A DNA stretch of 64,000 bases from Streptomyces sp. JJ66 (GCF_019303495.1 NZ_JAEVFI010000017.1:1-64000), one strand, 5' to 3'; positions 51,576 through 61,635 are shown, numbered from the stretch's first letter. Numbers and translations: made by a program. Notes: a model not told the origin generated them from the letters alone.

Positions 51576-52721
51576 CTACGGCGTTTCCGCCACCGAGAAC
51601 AGCCGCTCCTCGACGTGGTCGAGCGCCAGACGCAGCGCGCCGGTGGCCACCGCCTTCTCGCCCAGCCCGGACAGCTCGATCCTGGGGGGTCGCAGGCAGT
51701 ACCGCTCCAGTTCCCGGCGCAATGGGTCCAGGACGCCGTAGAGCCCGGCCGTCCAGCCGCCGACGACCACCAGTTCCGGATCGAGGGCGAGGACGAGCGC
51801 GGCCACCTGGTGCACTAGCCGCCGCACATACCGGTCCACGGCTTCGCTCGCCCGCGTGTCACCGGTCCTCGCCAGCCGGAACACCTGGGCGACGGCTGCC
51901 TCGTCCAGCGGGTGCAGCGGGTCCTCGGTGGTGGACAGCAGCCGTTCGGGGAACGCCTCGCGCCCCAGCAGGTGCAGGGCACCGATCTCCCCGGCGGCGC
52001 CGCCGAAACCGCGGTGCAGCCGTCCGCCGATCAGCGAACCTGCCCCGGGGCTCAGCCCGGCGAGCACCATCACCACGTCGTCGCAGCCGTGCGCCACACC
52101 CTTCCAGCGCTCGCCCAGCACCGCCGCGTTGGCGTCGTTTTCCACCAGGACGGGGCAGCGGAAGGACCGGCCCAGCCGCTCCCCCAGCGGCAGCCCGGTC
52201 CAGCCGGGCAGTGCCGTGCACAAGGTGAGCGTGCCGTCGGCGCGTACCACGCCCGGGGTGCCGACGCCGACGGAGCGCAGCGTGGCGCGGGGGACGCCGG
52301 TGCGGCGCAGCAGGTCGGAGACCCCGGCCCGCACCCGGGCCAGCCGCTCGGGCGGCCCGGCCTCCTGCGTCACCAGGCGTTCCTGGGAGCCCACCACGTG
52401 CCCGGTGAGGTCGCTCAGGACGGCGGTCACCCGGTGCGGGCCGATCTCGATGCCCAGCGCGTGTCCCGCTTCGGCACGGAACCGGAAGCGGCGCGCCGGA
52501 CGGCCCTGGCGGCGGGCGGCGGGACTGGCGGGGGCTTCGGCGACGAGGCCGGTCTCCACCAGCCCGTCCACTACCCCTTCGACGGTGGGGCGGGACAGGC
52601 CGGTCTGCCCGACGAGGTCGGTGAGGGTGGGAAAATTCTCCGCCCCGCGCAGCGCCCGCAGAACGACGGCGGAGTTGATCCTGCGCAGCAACGACGGGTC
52701 CCCGCCGGTGAGCCTCCCCAC
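51576..52721 (-). CDS. ROK-family transcriptional regulator
   Basis: An N-terminal winged helix (LRALRGAENFPTLTDLVGQT, GLSRPTVEGVVDGLVETGLV) is followed by a ROK sugar-kinase-like domain: ALGIEIGPHRVTAVLSDL, VGVGTPGVVRADG and LVENDANAAVLGERWKG. The zinc motif of ROK proteins (CxCGxxGC after a GH pair) is absent: the region reads GEIGALHLLGREAFPERL. So it should be a regulator with no kinase activity and possibly no zinc. It has 381 aa. The GTG at 52721 has AGGGAGGAAAGGCA directly upstream. Confidence 0.88.
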   Translation of the reverse strand: MGRLTGGDPSLLRRINSAVVLRALRGAENFPTLTDLVGQTGLSRPTVEGVVDGLVETGLVAEAPASPAARRQGRPARRFRFRAEAGHALGIEIGPHRVTAVLSDLTGHVVGSQERLVTQEAGPPERLARVRAGVSDLLRRTGVPRATLRSVGVGTPGVVRADGTLTLCTALPGWTGLPLGERLGRSFRCPVLVENDANAAVLGERWKGVAHGCDDVVMVLAGLSPGAGSLIGGRLHRGFGGAAGEIGALHLLGREAFPERLLSTTEDPLHPLDEAAVAQVFRLARTGDTRASEAVDRYVRRLVHQVAALVLALDPELVVVGGWTAGLYGVLDPLRRELERYCLRPPRIELSGLGEKAVATGALRLALDHVEERLFSVAETP

Positions 52722-52828
52722 TGCCTTTCCTCCCTGCGCCGTGCACGTGGCCCGGATCGTAACCGGTGCCGTCCGTGCACGGCGAGCAGGTGGGGTGTCG
52801 TCACCGCCGGGTCACGTGCCTGGCGGTG

Positions 52829-53119
52829 TCACGGACGGCGTACCAGCCGTCCGGCGACGAGGTGGCCGAGGAAGAGGTAGACTAGGGCGGCGAGCCCGTA
52901 GCCGCAGACCACGCGGGCCCACTCGGCGTCGAAGGTGAACAGGTCGTGCGACCAGGCGGCCAGGAAGCGGGCGGCGTCCTGCACAAATTGCACCAGGCCG
53001 TTGGCTGGGTTGGCGTCGAGCAGGTACAGAAGAATCCACAGGCCCAGGATGAAGGCGCAGATGTCGGCGATGAGCGCGATGGCTCTCGCGGCCCCGAGGT
53101 AATTTCGTCGTGTGGACAT
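52829..53119 (-). CDS. small membrane protein, YGGT-like topology
   Basis: The 96-aa protein begins MSTRRNYLGAARAIALIADI and has two hydrophobic segments, CAFILGLWILLYLL and VCGYGLAALVYLFLGHLVAG, separated by an amphipathic loop (FVQDAARFLAAWSHDLFTF). The function is unknown; it looks like a conserved Streptomyces membrane protein. The ATG at 53119 has no clear ribosome site. The frame extends far upstream, but codon patterns do not support it. Confidence 0.7.
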   Translation of the reverse strand: MSTRRNYLGAARAIALIADICAFILGLWILLYLLDANPANGLVQFVQDAARFLAAWSHDLFTFDAEWARVVCGYGLAALVYLFLGHLVAGRLVRRP

Positions 53120-53253
53120 GACAGCATTCTGGCCGCTGCCCTCCTCCTGAAACCCGCCGGATTCCGTGTCCTTGCCACGGGTACGGCCGGGGCACCGCCG
53201 AAGCCACCCGGCGCCGCCCGAACCGTCCGGGACGTCGGCCGGCCACCGCGGCC

Positions 53254-54684
53254 CTACAGGATGTCCCCGGGCGTGTACGCGGCGGCCTTCGGGTGGAGCC
53301 CGGTGATCTCCTCGACGCGGGTGAGCACCGCGGAGACCTGGTCCCCGGCCGCGCCGGTGAAGGACAGCCGGTCCGCCATCAGCTCCTCCAGACGCGCCCG
53401 GTCCAGCGGGACGCGCTCGTCCGCGGCCAGGCGGTCCAGCAGCTCGTTGCGCTCCGCCCCCGCACGCAGCGCCAGCGCGGAGGCCACCGCGTGCTCCTTG
53501 ATGGCCTCGTGCGCCACCTCCCGGCCCACACCGGAGCGCACCGCGGCCATCAGCACCTTGGTGGTCGCCAGGAACGGCAGGTAGCGGTCCAGCTCCCGGG
53601 CCACCACGGCCGGGAACGCGCCGAACTCGTCCAGGACCGTCAAGAACGTCTCCAGCAGCCCGTCGAAGGCGAAGAACGCGTCCGGCAGCGCCACGCGGCG
53701 TACGACCGAGCAGGACACGTCGCCCTCGTTCCACTGGTCACCCGCCAGCTCACCAGCCATCGAAACGTAGCCCCGCAGCACGACCGCGAGCCCGTTCACC
53801 CGTTCACACGAGCGAGTGTTCATCTTGTGCGGCATTGCCGAGGAGCCGACCTGCCCCTCCTTGAAGCCCTCGGTCACCAGCTCCTGCCCCGCCATCAGCC
53901 GGATCGTCTTGGCCAGCGACGACGGCGCGGCCGCCAGCTGTACCAGCGCGCTGAGCACGTCGTAGTCCAGCGAGCGCGGGTAGACCTGGCCGACGGAGGT
54001 GAAGCGGTGCGAGAAACCCAGGTGGGCGGCGATGCGGTCCTCCAGCTGCGCCAGCTTGTCCGCGTCCCCGCCCAGCAGGTCCAGCATGTCCTGAGCGGTG
54101 CCCACCGGGCCCTTGATGCCGCGCAGCGGATAGCGTTCCAGCAGCTCCTCCAGGCGCCCGTAGGCCACCAGCAGCTCGTCGGCCGCGGTGGCGAACCGCT
54201 TGCCCAGCGTCGTCGCCTGCGCGGCCACGTTGTGCGAGCGCCCGGCCATCACCAGCGCCGCGTGCTCCCCGGCCAGCCTGCCCAGCCGGGCCAGCAGCGC
54301 GACGGCGCGGTCGCGCACCAGCTCCAGGGAAAGCCGGATCTGCAGCTGCTCGACATTCTCGGTCAGGTCGCGCGAGGTCATGCCCTTGTGCACGTGCTCG
54401 TGCCCGGCCAGCGCGTTGAACTCCTCGATCCGCGCCTTCACATCGTGCCGGGTGACCTGCTCACGCCGCGCGATCGACGCCAGGTCCACGTCCCCGAGTA
54501 CCCGCTCGTAGTCGGCCAGGGCCTGCTCCGGCACGTCGATGCCGAGGTCCTTTTGCGCCCGCAGCACCGCCAGCCACAGCCGGCGCTCCAGCGTCACCTT
54601 GTATTCGGGGGACCACAGCTCGGCCAGCTGTGTGGAGGCGTAGCGGCTGGCCAGGACGTTCGGGATGCGCGGCTTGTCAGTCAC
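53254..54684 (-). CDS. purB: adenylosuccinate lyase
   Basis: This fumarase/aspartase-superfamily enzyme catalyses two steps of purine synthesis. The signature GSSAMPHKMN is present, with SRDLTENVEQLQIRL and RSHNVAAQATTLGKRFA. It is 476 aa. The GTG at 54684 fits the conserved start (TDKPRIPNVLASRYAS). A -10-like TAGAAT (54698-54693 on this strand) is 8 nt upstream, inside the upstream gene stop, so a leaderless start is likely. Confidence 0.95.
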   Translation of the reverse strand: MTDKPRIPNVLASRYASTQLAELWSPEYKVTLERRLWLAVLRAQKDLGIDVPEQALADYERVLGDVDLASIARREQVTRHDVKARIEEFNALAGHEHVHKGMTSRDLTENVEQLQIRLSLELVRDRAVALLARLGRLAGEHAALVMAGRSHNVAAQATTLGKRFATAADELLVAYGRLEELLERYPLRGIKGPVGTAQDMLDLLGGDADKLAQLEDRIAAHLGFSHRFTSVGQVYPRSLDYDVLSALVQLAAAPSSLAKTIRLMAGQELVTEGFKEGQVGSSAMPHKMNTRSCERVNGLAVVLRGYVSMAGELAGDQWNEGDVSCSVVRRVALPDAFFAFDGLLETFLTVLDEFGAFPAVVARELDRYLPFLATTKVLMAAVRSGVGREVAHEAIKEHAVASALALRAGAERNELLDRLAADERVPLDRARLEELMADRLSFTGAAGDQVSAVLTRVEEITGLHPKAAAYTPGDIL

Positions 54685-54692
54685 GCTCCCGG

Positions 54693-54698
54693 ATTCTA
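54693..54698 (-). promoter_or_regulatory. -10-like element of purB, leaderless
   Basis: TAGAAT on the minus strand overlaps the stop codon of the SGNH hydrolase gene and lies 8 nt before the purB GTG. The -35 region is weak. Confidence 0.45.
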
Positions 54699-55478
54699 CG
54701 GGGTGTCCTCGCAGGCCAGCGGCGTCAGGTCCGGGCGTTTGGGCAGTCGGCCGTCGCCCGAGGAGCGCCCGGTCAGACGGCGCGCGATCCACGGCGCGAG
54801 GTGCTGGCGGGCGAACTGGAGGTCCGCACGCCGCCGCAGGTGCCAGGCGGGCGGCACGAAGACGGGCAGCGGCTCGTCCCAGTCGCACTCAGCCGCGCGC
54901 CCCAGCCGCTGCCAGACGGCCTCGGCCACCCGCCGGTGCCCCTCGCCGGTCAGGTGCAGCCGGTCCTCGGCCCACAGCCGCGGGTCGCCCAGCGAGGCGG
55001 ACGCGTACAGATCGACCACCAGCGCGCCGTGCCGTTCGGCCAGCACCTCGATGAAGCCGAACAACTGCTCCATGCGGGTTCGGTACCGCTCCAGCACCGG
55101 TCCGCGGCGGCCGGGGCTGCGCATCAGCACCAGGTGCCCGCAGGCCGGGGCCAGCCGCTCCACCGACTGTTCCAGCAGCCCGCACACCCGTCCCATGTCG
55201 CACGACGGGCGCAGGACGTCGTTGAGCCCGCCCACGAGGGTCACCAGGTCGGGCCGCATCGCGACGGCGCGCGGCACCTGCTCATCGGCGATCTGCTGGA
55301 TCAGTTTGCCGCGCACGGCCAGGTTGGCGTAGCGGAAGTCCCGCGCCCCGGCGGCCAGCCGCCGCGCGAGCCGGTCGGCCCACCCGCGGTAGACGCCGTC
55401 CGGACCCGGGTCCGACATGCCTTCGGTGAAGGAGTCCCCGAGGGCGACGAAGCTGCTGATCTGCGCTGGGTTCTGCAT
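54696..55478 (-). CDS. SGNH/GDSL-family hydrolase
   Basis: The 260-aa protein has the SGNH blocks FVALGDSFTEGMSDPG, GLNDVLRPSCD and DRLHLTGEGHRRVAEAV, giving the catalytic Ser, Gly, Asn and Asp-His. There is no signal peptide, so it is a cytoplasmic lipase/esterase-like enzyme. The substrate is unknown. The ATG at 55478 has no clear ribosome site; a TAGCAT lies 9 nt before it. The purB gene follows 12 nt after its stop. Confidence 0.9.
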   Translation of the reverse strand: MQNPAQISSFVALGDSFTEGMSDPGPDGVYRGWADRLARRLAAGARDFRYANLAVRGKLIQQIADEQVPRAVAMRPDLVTLVGGLNDVLRPSCDMGRVCGLLEQSVERLAPACGHLVLMRSPGRRGPVLERYRTRMEQLFGFIEVLAERHGALVVDLYASASLGDPRLWAEDRLHLTGEGHRRVAEAVWQRLGRAAECDWDEPLPVFVPPAWHLRRRADLQFARQHLAPWIARRLTGRSSGDGRLPKRPDLTPLACEDTP

Positions 55479-55548
55479 GGCCGGGCCATGCTACCGATCC
55501 GTGACGATCACCGACTGGCCGGTATCCCACCGGTGTGGAAGCCCCCCG

Positions 55549-56583
55549 TCAGCGTGCACCCGTGCCGTCCGCCGGGTCGCCGCCCACCAGCTCCCGCAGC
55601 ACGTCCTCCATCGTCACCAGCCCCACCGCGCGGCCATCCCCGCCCACGACCGCCGCCAGGTGGGTACCGCTCGCGCGCATCGCACCCAGCACATCGTCCA
55701 GCGGTGTCCGCGCCCGTACCCGCGCGATCGGACGCAGCGCCGACGGGGGGAACGGGGCGTCCCGCACCGGGGCGTCCAGCGCGTCCTTGACGTGCAGATA
55801 CCCGGCGGCCCCGCCACCGGAGCGCACCACCGGGAAGCGTGAGTACCCGGTCCGGGCACACAGCTCCTCCAGCTCCTCAGCCGTCACACCCAGCGGGGCC
55901 GTCACCACCCGCCGCCCCGGGCGCACCACCTCCGCCACCGGACGGCGGCCCAGCACCAGCGCGTCGCGCAGCCGGGCGGTGGCCCGCTCGTCCAGCAGCC
56001 CGGCCGCGCTGGAGTCGGCCACCAGGCGCGCCAGCTCCTCGTCGGAGAACGCCGACTCCACCTCACTGCGCGGCTCCACCCGCAGCAGCCGCAACAGGCC
56101 GCTTGCGAGCGTGTTGATGCCGAAGACCACCGGGCGCAGCGCCCGTGTCAGCGCGGCCAGCGGCGGGCCCAGCGCCAGCGCGGTGCGCTCCGGCTCCGCC
56201 AGCGCGATGTTCTTCGGCACCATCTCGCCGAACAGCATGTGCACGTAGGTGGCCAGCGCCAGGGCGATGACGAACGAGACCGTGTGCGTCAGCGCCCCGG
56301 AGAGACCCACGGCGTGGAAGAGGGGTTCCAGCAGGTGCGCCATCGCCGGTTCGGCGACGATGCCCAGGACCAGTGTGGTGAGCGTGATGCCGAGCTGGGC
56401 GGTGGTCATCAGCTGCGCGACGTGCTCCAGCGCCCACAGCACGCGGCGCGCCCGGCGGTCGCCCGCCTCGGCCCGCGGCTCGATCTGGCTGCGCCGCACC
56501 GAGATCAAAGAGAACTCGGCGCCGACGAAGAAGGCGTTGAGCAAGATCATCGCCGCGCCGGTGAGCAGCTGCAGCGCGGTCAT
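55549..56583 (-). CDS. CNNM/CorC-type membrane protein with CBS domains (second of pair)
   Basis: The 344-aa protein has a DUF21 (CNNM) membrane domain with FFVGAEFSLISVRRSQIEP and FGEMVPKNIALAEPERTA, then two CBS domains (TAEELEELCARTGYSRFPVV, HVKDALDAPV and GLVTMEDVLRELVGGD). Such proteins move Mg2+ or Co2+ or sense their status. It lacks the usual C-terminal CorC_HlyC domain. The start overlaps the stop of the upstream paralogue by 4 nt. Confidence 0.88.
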   Translation of the reverse strand: MTALQLLTGAAMILLNAFFVGAEFSLISVRRSQIEPRAEAGDRRARRVLWALEHVAQLMTTAQLGITLTTLVLGIVAEPAMAHLLEPLFHAVGLSGALTHTVSFVIALALATYVHMLFGEMVPKNIALAEPERTALALGPPLAALTRALRPVVFGINTLASGLLRLLRVEPRSEVESAFSDEELARLVADSSAAGLLDERATARLRDALVLGRRPVAEVVRPGRRVVTAPLGVTAEELEELCARTGYSRFPVVRSGGGAAGYLHVKDALDAPVRDAPFPPSALRPIARVRARTPLDDVLGAMRASGTHLAAVVGGDGRAVGLVTMEDVLRELVGGDPADGTGAR

Positions 56584-57920
56584 CCGCCGTCCTCCGGCTG
56601 ATCGATCCCGGGCGCCTGGGCCGGGCCCCGCAGCGACAGCCGGGCGGCGCGCCGCCCTTCGACGCCGGTCACCGCGATCCGCCAGCCGGAAACCGCCACC
56701 TCATCGCCCGGCTCCGGGAGACGCCCCAGCTCGGTGGCCACCAGCCCGGCCAGCGTCTCGTAGGGGCCTTCGGGCAGATAGAGGCCGATCTCGGTGAGCT
56801 GGTCCGCGCGGGCCGCGCCGTCGGCGTCGTAGTGGACGTGTCCGTCCGCGTCCGTGCCGCGGCGCACCAGGCCGGGCGGCTGGGTCGGGTCGTGCTCGTC
56901 GCGGACCTCCCCGACGACCTCCTCGATGATGTCCTCCAGCGTCACCACCCCGGCCGTGCCGCCGTACTCGTCGACCACCACGGCCAGGCTGCGCCGCTCG
57001 GAGAGCTCGTCCAGCAGACGGTCAGCCGCCAGGGACTGAGGCACCAGCAGCGGTTCGCGCCGCAGTGACTCAAGCGTCCGGCGCGACCGCTCCCCGGCGG
57101 GCACCGCGAGAACGTCTTTGACGTGCACGAACCCCACCACCGTATCGAGGGTGTCGCGGAAGACGGGGAACCGGGAGTGGCCGGTGGCGCGGCTGGCGTT
57201 GGCCACGTCCTGGGCCGTCGCCCGCGCGTCCAGGGCGTACACCCGCACCCGGGGTGTCATCACATGCTGGGCGGTCAGGTCCGCCAGCCGCAGGGTGCGC
57301 ACGAACAGCTCCGCCGTGTCCGCCTCCAGCACGCCTTCCCGGGCCGAGTGACGGGCCAGCGCGACCAGTTCCTGCGGGGAGCGGGCCGAGGCCAGCTCCT
57401 CCGTGGGCCGCAGCCCCAGCCGGCGCAGCGTGCGGTTCGCGGTGTTGTTCAGGTGCCGGATCAGCGGGCGGAAGGCGGTGGAGAACAGCCGTTGCGGGGT
57501 ACCGACGCCCCGGGCGACGGGCAGCGGCCGGGCGATGGCCCAGTTCTTCGGCACCAGTTCGCCCACCACCATCAGCACCACGGTGGACAGCGCTGTACCC
57601 AGCACCAGCGCCGCCGAGGAGGCGACGGCGGGGGACAGTCCCAGGTCCCGGGCGGGGCCGGTCAGCAAACTGGCGACGGACGGTTCGGCGAGCATGCCGA
57701 TCAGCAGGCTGGTCAGGGTGATGCCCAGCTGTGCTCCAGAGAGCTGGAACGTCAGCGTCCGCACCGCCGCGAGCGCCCCGGCCGCCCCTGGCTCCCCCTC
57801 CGCCGCGGCCCGTTCCAGCAGGCCGCGTTCCACCGTGGTGAGCGAGAACTCCGCGGCGACGAACACCCCGCAGCCGAGGGTGAGCAGCAGAGCCAGGCCG
57901 AGCAGCAGGACCTCACTCAT
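56580..57920 (-). CDS. CNNM/CorC-type membrane protein with CBS domains (first of pair)
   Basis: The 446-aa protein has DUF21 (GVFVAAEFSLTTVERGLLER, VVGELVPKNWAIARPLPVAR), a CBS pair (TAQHVMTPRVRVYALDARAT, HSRFPVFRDTLDTVVGFVHV, AGVVTLEDIIEEVVGEVRDE) and a C-terminal CorC_HlyC domain. It is the complete version of the pair. Probable roles are Mg2+ export or homeostasis. The start at 57920 opens a signal-like first membrane segment. The pair is translationally coupled. Confidence 0.9.
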   Translation of the reverse strand: MSEVLLLGLALLLTLGCGVFVAAEFSLTTVERGLLERAAAEGEPGAAGALAAVRTLTFQLSGAQLGITLTSLLIGMLAEPSVASLLTGPARDLGLSPAVASSAALVLGTALSTVVLMVVGELVPKNWAIARPLPVARGVGTPQRLFSTAFRPLIRHLNNTANRTLRRLGLRPTEELASARSPQELVALARHSAREGVLEADTAELFVRTLRLADLTAQHVMTPRVRVYALDARATAQDVANASRATGHSRFPVFRDTLDTVVGFVHVKDVLAVPAGERSRRTLESLRREPLLVPQSLAADRLLDELSERRSLAVVVDEYGGTAGVVTLEDIIEEVVGEVRDEHDPTQPPGLVRRGTDADGHVHYDADGAARADQLTEIGLYLPEGPYETLAGLVATELGRLPEPGDEVAVSGWRIAVTGVEGRRAARLSLRGPAQAPGIDQPEDGG

Positions 57921-58239
57921 CCGCCCACCGCGCCCCGCCGCGGCCGCCGCGCCCTCTCGCGCGGTCGGCACCCCGTGCGCACAGGTCTGTCCATGCCGGG
58001 ACGCCTGCCCCTTTCGTCACGTTATCGCCAGTTTCCCCAGCGTACGCGATCACTCCCGCACGGCATCCGCTGGCGCCGCGACCTCGCCCCTCTGGTCAAG
58101 AGCGGCACGGCCGGGCTCCACGCCATCGCTGGCACACTGCGCGACTAAACCCGCTGGGCGGCACAGCCCACGGCTCCGAAGACCGCTCGCCCCCGCTGGT
58201 GGCCGCCAGAGTTCGCCGTCAGCCCCGGCGGGGCCACGG
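57921..58239. other. intergenic region between the CNNM pair and bioD
   Basis: These 319 bp hold the CNNM promoter region and the end of the bioBAD transcript. A plus-strand frame from 57992 to 58148 (51 codons) has no recognisable product and no ribosome site. No strong terminator hairpin was found beyond bioD. Confidence 0.4.
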
Positions 58240-58947
58240 TCAGACCTCGGCAGGCAGTGCGAAGCCCCGTCCGCCCAGCTCCGGTCCGAGCCATCCCGGG
58301 GCAGCCGCCCGGAAGGCCGCAGCGTCCAGCGCCCCCGCGCCCTGGGGCAGTACTCCGGCCAGCGGCGCACCGGCCGCGACCGGCAGGTCAACCAGGTTGC
58401 AGCGCGCCGCCAGGTCCGCCTGCTCGGGCCAGCTGCCAATCACCACCCCCGGACAGTCAAGGCCGCGCGCGGCCAGCGCCTCGGCCGTCAGCGCGGTCGT
58501 GTTGAGCGTCCCGAGGCCCGCTGCGGCGACGACGACCACCGGCGCGTCCAGCAGACGGGCGACATCGGCGAGCGTCGCACCCGCGTCGTCGAAACGGACG
58601 AGCAGGCCGCCCGCGCCCTCGACCAGCACCAGGTCGTGCTCGGCGGCCAGCCTCGTCGCCGCCTGCGCCACGTCGGCCGGACGCGGGTACGGCAGCCCGG
58701 CCCGCCGCGCGGCCGTCTCCGGCGCCAGCGGCTCCGGATAGCGCGCCAGTTCCAGGCCCGTGACCGCGTCACCCGTCAGCCGCAGCACCTCGGCGACGTC
58801 GCCGGGCTCCCCGGCGGTCACCCCCGTCTGTGCCGCCTTCACCACCGCCACCCGCTGTCCCTCGGCAACCGCGCAGGCGGCCAGCGCCGCCACCGTCACC
58901 GTCTTGCCGACCTCGGTGCCGGTGCCGCTCACACACCACACGCTCAC
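58240..58947 (-). CDS. bioD: dethiobiotin synthetase
   Basis: The P-loop [30 protein letters not shown] and [14 protein letters not shown] mark BioD, which closes the ureido ring of dethiobiotin from DAPA, CO2 and ATP. It is 235 aa. The GTG at 58947 overlaps the bioA stop by 4 nt. It is the last gene of the bioB-bioA-bioD operon. Confidence 0.95.
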   Translation of the reverse strand: MSVWCVSGTGTEVGKTVTVAALAACAVAEGQRVAVVKAAQTGVTAGEPGDVAEVLRLTGDAVTGLELARYPEPLAPETAARRAGLPYPRPADVAQAATRLAAEHDLVLVEGAGGLLVRFDDAGATLADVARLLDAPVVVVAAAGLGTLNTTALTAEALAARGLDCPGVVIGSWPEQADLAARCNLVDLPVAAGAPLAGVLPQGAGALDAAAFRAAAPGWLGPELGGRGFALPAEV

Positions 58948-60386
58948 GCGCCACTCCCCGCTTTCGCCGCGGCGACGACGGCCGCGCAGATCCGTGCCAC
59001 GTCCTCGTCGCCGGTGACGTACGGCGGCATCGTGTACACCATGTCGCGGAACGGTCGCAGCCATACCCCGTGCCGTACCGCCGCCCGCGTCGCCGCGGCC
59101 AGGTCCACCTCACCGTCCAGCTGGACGACGCCGATCGCGCCGAGCACCCGCACCTCCCGCACACCCGGGGCACCCTCGGCGGCCGCCAGCCCGTCGCGCA
59201 GCCCGGCCTCGATGCGCCGTACCTCCCCGGCCCAGTCCTGACCGAGGAGCAGTCCGAGGGAGGCGTCGGCCACCGCCGCGGCCAGCGGGTTGCCCATGAA
59301 CGTGGGCCCGTGCGCCAGCACCGGCACCTCGCCCTCGCTGATCCCCCGGGCCACCTCCGGCGTGCACAGGGTCGCGGCCATCGTGAGGTAACCCCCCGTC
59401 AGTGCCTTGCCGAGGCACAGCACGTCGGGGGTGACCCCGGCGTGCTCGGCGGCGAACAGCGCGCCGGTGCGGCCGAACCCGGTGGCGATCTCGTCGAACA
59501 CCAGCAGGACGCCGTGCTCGTCGCACGCCTCGCGCAGCACCCGCAGGTAGCCGGGGGAGTGGAACCGCATACCGCCCGCGCCCTGTACCACTGGCTCGAC
59601 GATGACCGCCGCCAGCTCGTCCGCGTGCGCGGCGATCCGCTCGCGCAGCAGCCGCGCGTAGCCGGCGTCCACCCCGGCGTCGAAGCCGGGCGGGGGCGGA
59701 GGCACGAACACCTGCTCGGCGAGCACCCCGGACCACAGCTGGTGCATGCCACCCTCCGGGTCGCACACCGACATCGGCTGCCAGGTGTCCCCGTGATACC
59801 CGCCGCGCCAGGTCAGCAGGCGCCGCTTGGCGGGCCGGCCCAGCGAACGCCAGTACTGCAGGCACATCTTGAGCGCGACTTCGACCGACACCGATCCCGA
59901 GTCCGCCAGGAACACGTGCTCCAGGTCCCCGGGGGTGAGGTCCACCAGCCGCTTGGCCAGGCGGACGGCCGGTTCATGGGTCAGGCCGCCGAACATCACG
60001 TGGCTCATGCGTTCCAGCTGCCGGTGCGCGGCCTCGTTGAGCACGGGGTGGTTGTAGCCGTGCACGGCCGACCACCACGAGGACATGCCGTCCACCAGCT
60101 CGCCGTGGCCCTCCACCGGCTCGGCCAGGCGCAGTCGTACCCCGGCGGCCGACTCCACCACCAGCGGCTCCTGGCGGCCGGGCATCGGGCCGTAGGGGTG
60201 CCACACGTGCTGCCGGTCCAGCGCCAGCAGCTCCTGCGTCACTGACCCGCGAGGAGCGGACCGGGCTGGGGCGGACAGGCCGGGGACCATGGGGTCGGCC
60301 ATGCCAGGCGTCGTGCAGCCGGGCATCGCGGTGTTGGACAGTGCAAAGCGGGGCATCGCGGTGCCGGGCGCCGCGCGGTCAGGCAT
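58944..60386 (-). CDS. bioA: adenosylmethionine-8-amino-7-oxononanoate aminotransferase
   Basis: This PLP aminotransferase makes DAPA from KAPA with SAM as amino donor. Markers are [49 protein letters not shown], and the PLP lysine in [17 protein letters not shown]. The ATG at 60386 overlaps the bioB stop by 8 nt and gives 480 aa. The first 48 residues are an unusual Pro/Ala/Met-rich extension ([20 protein letters not shown]), encoded partly by a repeated CGGGCATCGCGGTG-like unit. A GTG ([11 protein letters not shown]) further in, near 60242, is closer to the usual family start. Confidence 0.93.
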   Translation of the reverse strand: MPDRAAPGTAMPRFALSNTAMPGCTTPGMADPMVPGLSAPARSAPRGSVTQELLALDRQHVWHPYGPMPGRQEPLVVESAAGVRLRLAEPVEGHGELVDGMSSWWSAVHGYNHPVLNEAAHRQLERMSHVMFGGLTHEPAVRLAKRLVDLTPGDLEHVFLADSGSVSVEVALKMCLQYWRSLGRPAKRRLLTWRGGYHGDTWQPMSVCDPEGGMHQLWSGVLAEQVFVPPPPPGFDAGVDAGYARLLRERIAAHADELAAVIVEPVVQGAGGMRFHSPGYLRVLREACDEHGVLLVFDEIATGFGRTGALFAAEHAGVTPDVLCLGKALTGGYLTMAATLCTPEVARGISEGEVPVLAHGPTFMGNPLAAAVADASLGLLLGQDWAGEVRRIEAGLRDGLAAAEGAPGVREVRVLGAIGVVQLDGEVDLAAATRAAVRHGVWLRPFRDMVYTMPPYVTGDEDVARICAAVVAAAKAGSGA

Positions 60387-61635
60387 TGGGCGGCAGCTCG
60401 GTGCCGGCACCCCGGCGCCGTACGGCGACCAGGTCCGTACGTACCTGCCCGGGCGCGTCTGCCATGCCTGCCGCCGTGCCGACCGCCTCCGCACCGGCGG
60501 GGGCGGACTCAGCCCTCGTGGGGTCAGCGCCCGTGGGGTCCGCCGCTGTGGGCTCCGCCGCGCCGCCGCCGTCCCCGCACGGTGCGCAGCCGCCGCCCGA
60601 ACCGCAGCCACCAGCTGCGGCAAGCGCGTCCGCGCGGTGCCCGGGAAGCGTGGTCGTGCCCGCGCCCTCGACCTCGAAACCGGCGTCCGCGATCATGTCC
60701 AGGTCAGCCTGACCGGCCTGCCCCTCGCTGGTCAGATAGTCACCCAGGAAGATGGAGTTGGCCAGGTGCAGGGCGAGCGGCTGGAGCGACCGCAGGTGCA
60801 CCTCGCGACCACCGGCGATGCGCACCTCCACGTCGGGGCAGACGAACCGCACCATCGCCAGGACGCGTAGCGCGCGCTGCGGGCTGAGGTGCCACTCACC
60901 CTCCAGCGGCGTCCCCTCCATGGGGATCAGGAAGTTGACCGGCACCGAGTCCGGGTCCAGCTCGCGCAGCGCGAACACGACGTCCACCAGGTCCGCGTCG
61001 GACTCGCCCATACCCGCGATGAGGCCCGAGCAAGCCGACATCCCAGCGGCCTGCGCCTGCTGCACGGTGGAGACGCGGTCGTCGAAGGTGTGCGTGGAGC
61101 AGATGTCCTTGTACGTCGCCTCGGAGGTGTTGAGGTTGTGGTTGTAGGCGTCCGCGCCCGCCGCGCGCAGCCGCTCGGCCTGCCCGCCGGAGAGCAGGCC
61201 GAGACAGGCGCAGACCTCCACGCCCTCGCTGTCCTCCTTGATGGCCGCGATCGTCTGCGACACGCGTTCCACGTCCCGGTCGGTGGGGCCGCGTCCGCTG
61301 GCCACCAGGCAGACCCGCTTGGCGCCGCCCGCGAGCCCGGCCCGCGCCGCCTGCGCGGCCTGCTCCGGCTTCAGCCAGGTGTACTTGAGGATCTCGGCCT
61401 TCGAGCCCAGCCGCTGCGAGCAGTAGGTGCAGTCCTCCGGGCACAGACCCGACTTGAGGTTCACCAGGTAGTTGAGTTTCACCCGCTTCCCGAACCAGTG
61501 GCGGCGTACCCTGCCCGCCGCTGCCACCACATCGAGCAGGTCGTCGTCGGACGTCCCCAGGACGGCGAGCGCTTCCTCGCGCGTGGGCAGCTCGCGCCGC
61601 AGTCCCTTGTCTACCAGCGTGTTCAGCAGGTCCAT
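60379..61635 (-). CDS. bioB: biotin synthase
   Basis: This radical-SAM enzyme inserts sulfur into dethiobiotin. The cluster motif CPEDCTYC has its cysteines at 65, 69 and 72. Other markers are [31 protein letters not shown] and [14 protein letters not shown]. The family body ends near residue 340. The last 75 residues form a Gly/Cys-rich then Ala/Pro/Thr-rich tail ([19 protein letters not shown]). The ATG at 61635 has GAGGA 8 nt upstream. It is divergent from bioF. Confidence 0.96.
   Translation of the reverse strand: MDLLNTLVDKGLRRELPTREEALAVLGTSDDDLLDVVAAAGRVRRHWFGKRVKLNYLVNLKSGLCPEDCTYCSQRLGSKAEILKYTWLKPEQAAQAARAGLAGGAKRVCLVASGRGPTDRDVERVSQTIAAIKEDSEGVEVCACLGLLSGGQAERLRAAGADAYNHNLNTSEATYKDICSTHTFDDRVSTVQQAQAAGMSACSGLIAGMGESDADLVDVVFALRELDPDSVPVNFLIPMEGTPLEGEWHLSPQRALRVLAMVRFVCPDVEVRIAGGREVHLRSLQPLALHLANSIFLGDYLTSEGQAGQADLDMIADAGFEVEGAGTTTLPGHRADALAAAGGCGSGGGCAPCGDGGGAAEPTAADPTGADPTRAESAPAGAEAVGTAAGMADAPGQVRTDLVAVRRRGAGTELPPNA

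Noticed and set aside
57992..58148. A 51-codon plus-strand frame near bioD.
   Set aside because: There is no ribosome site and no recognisable product.
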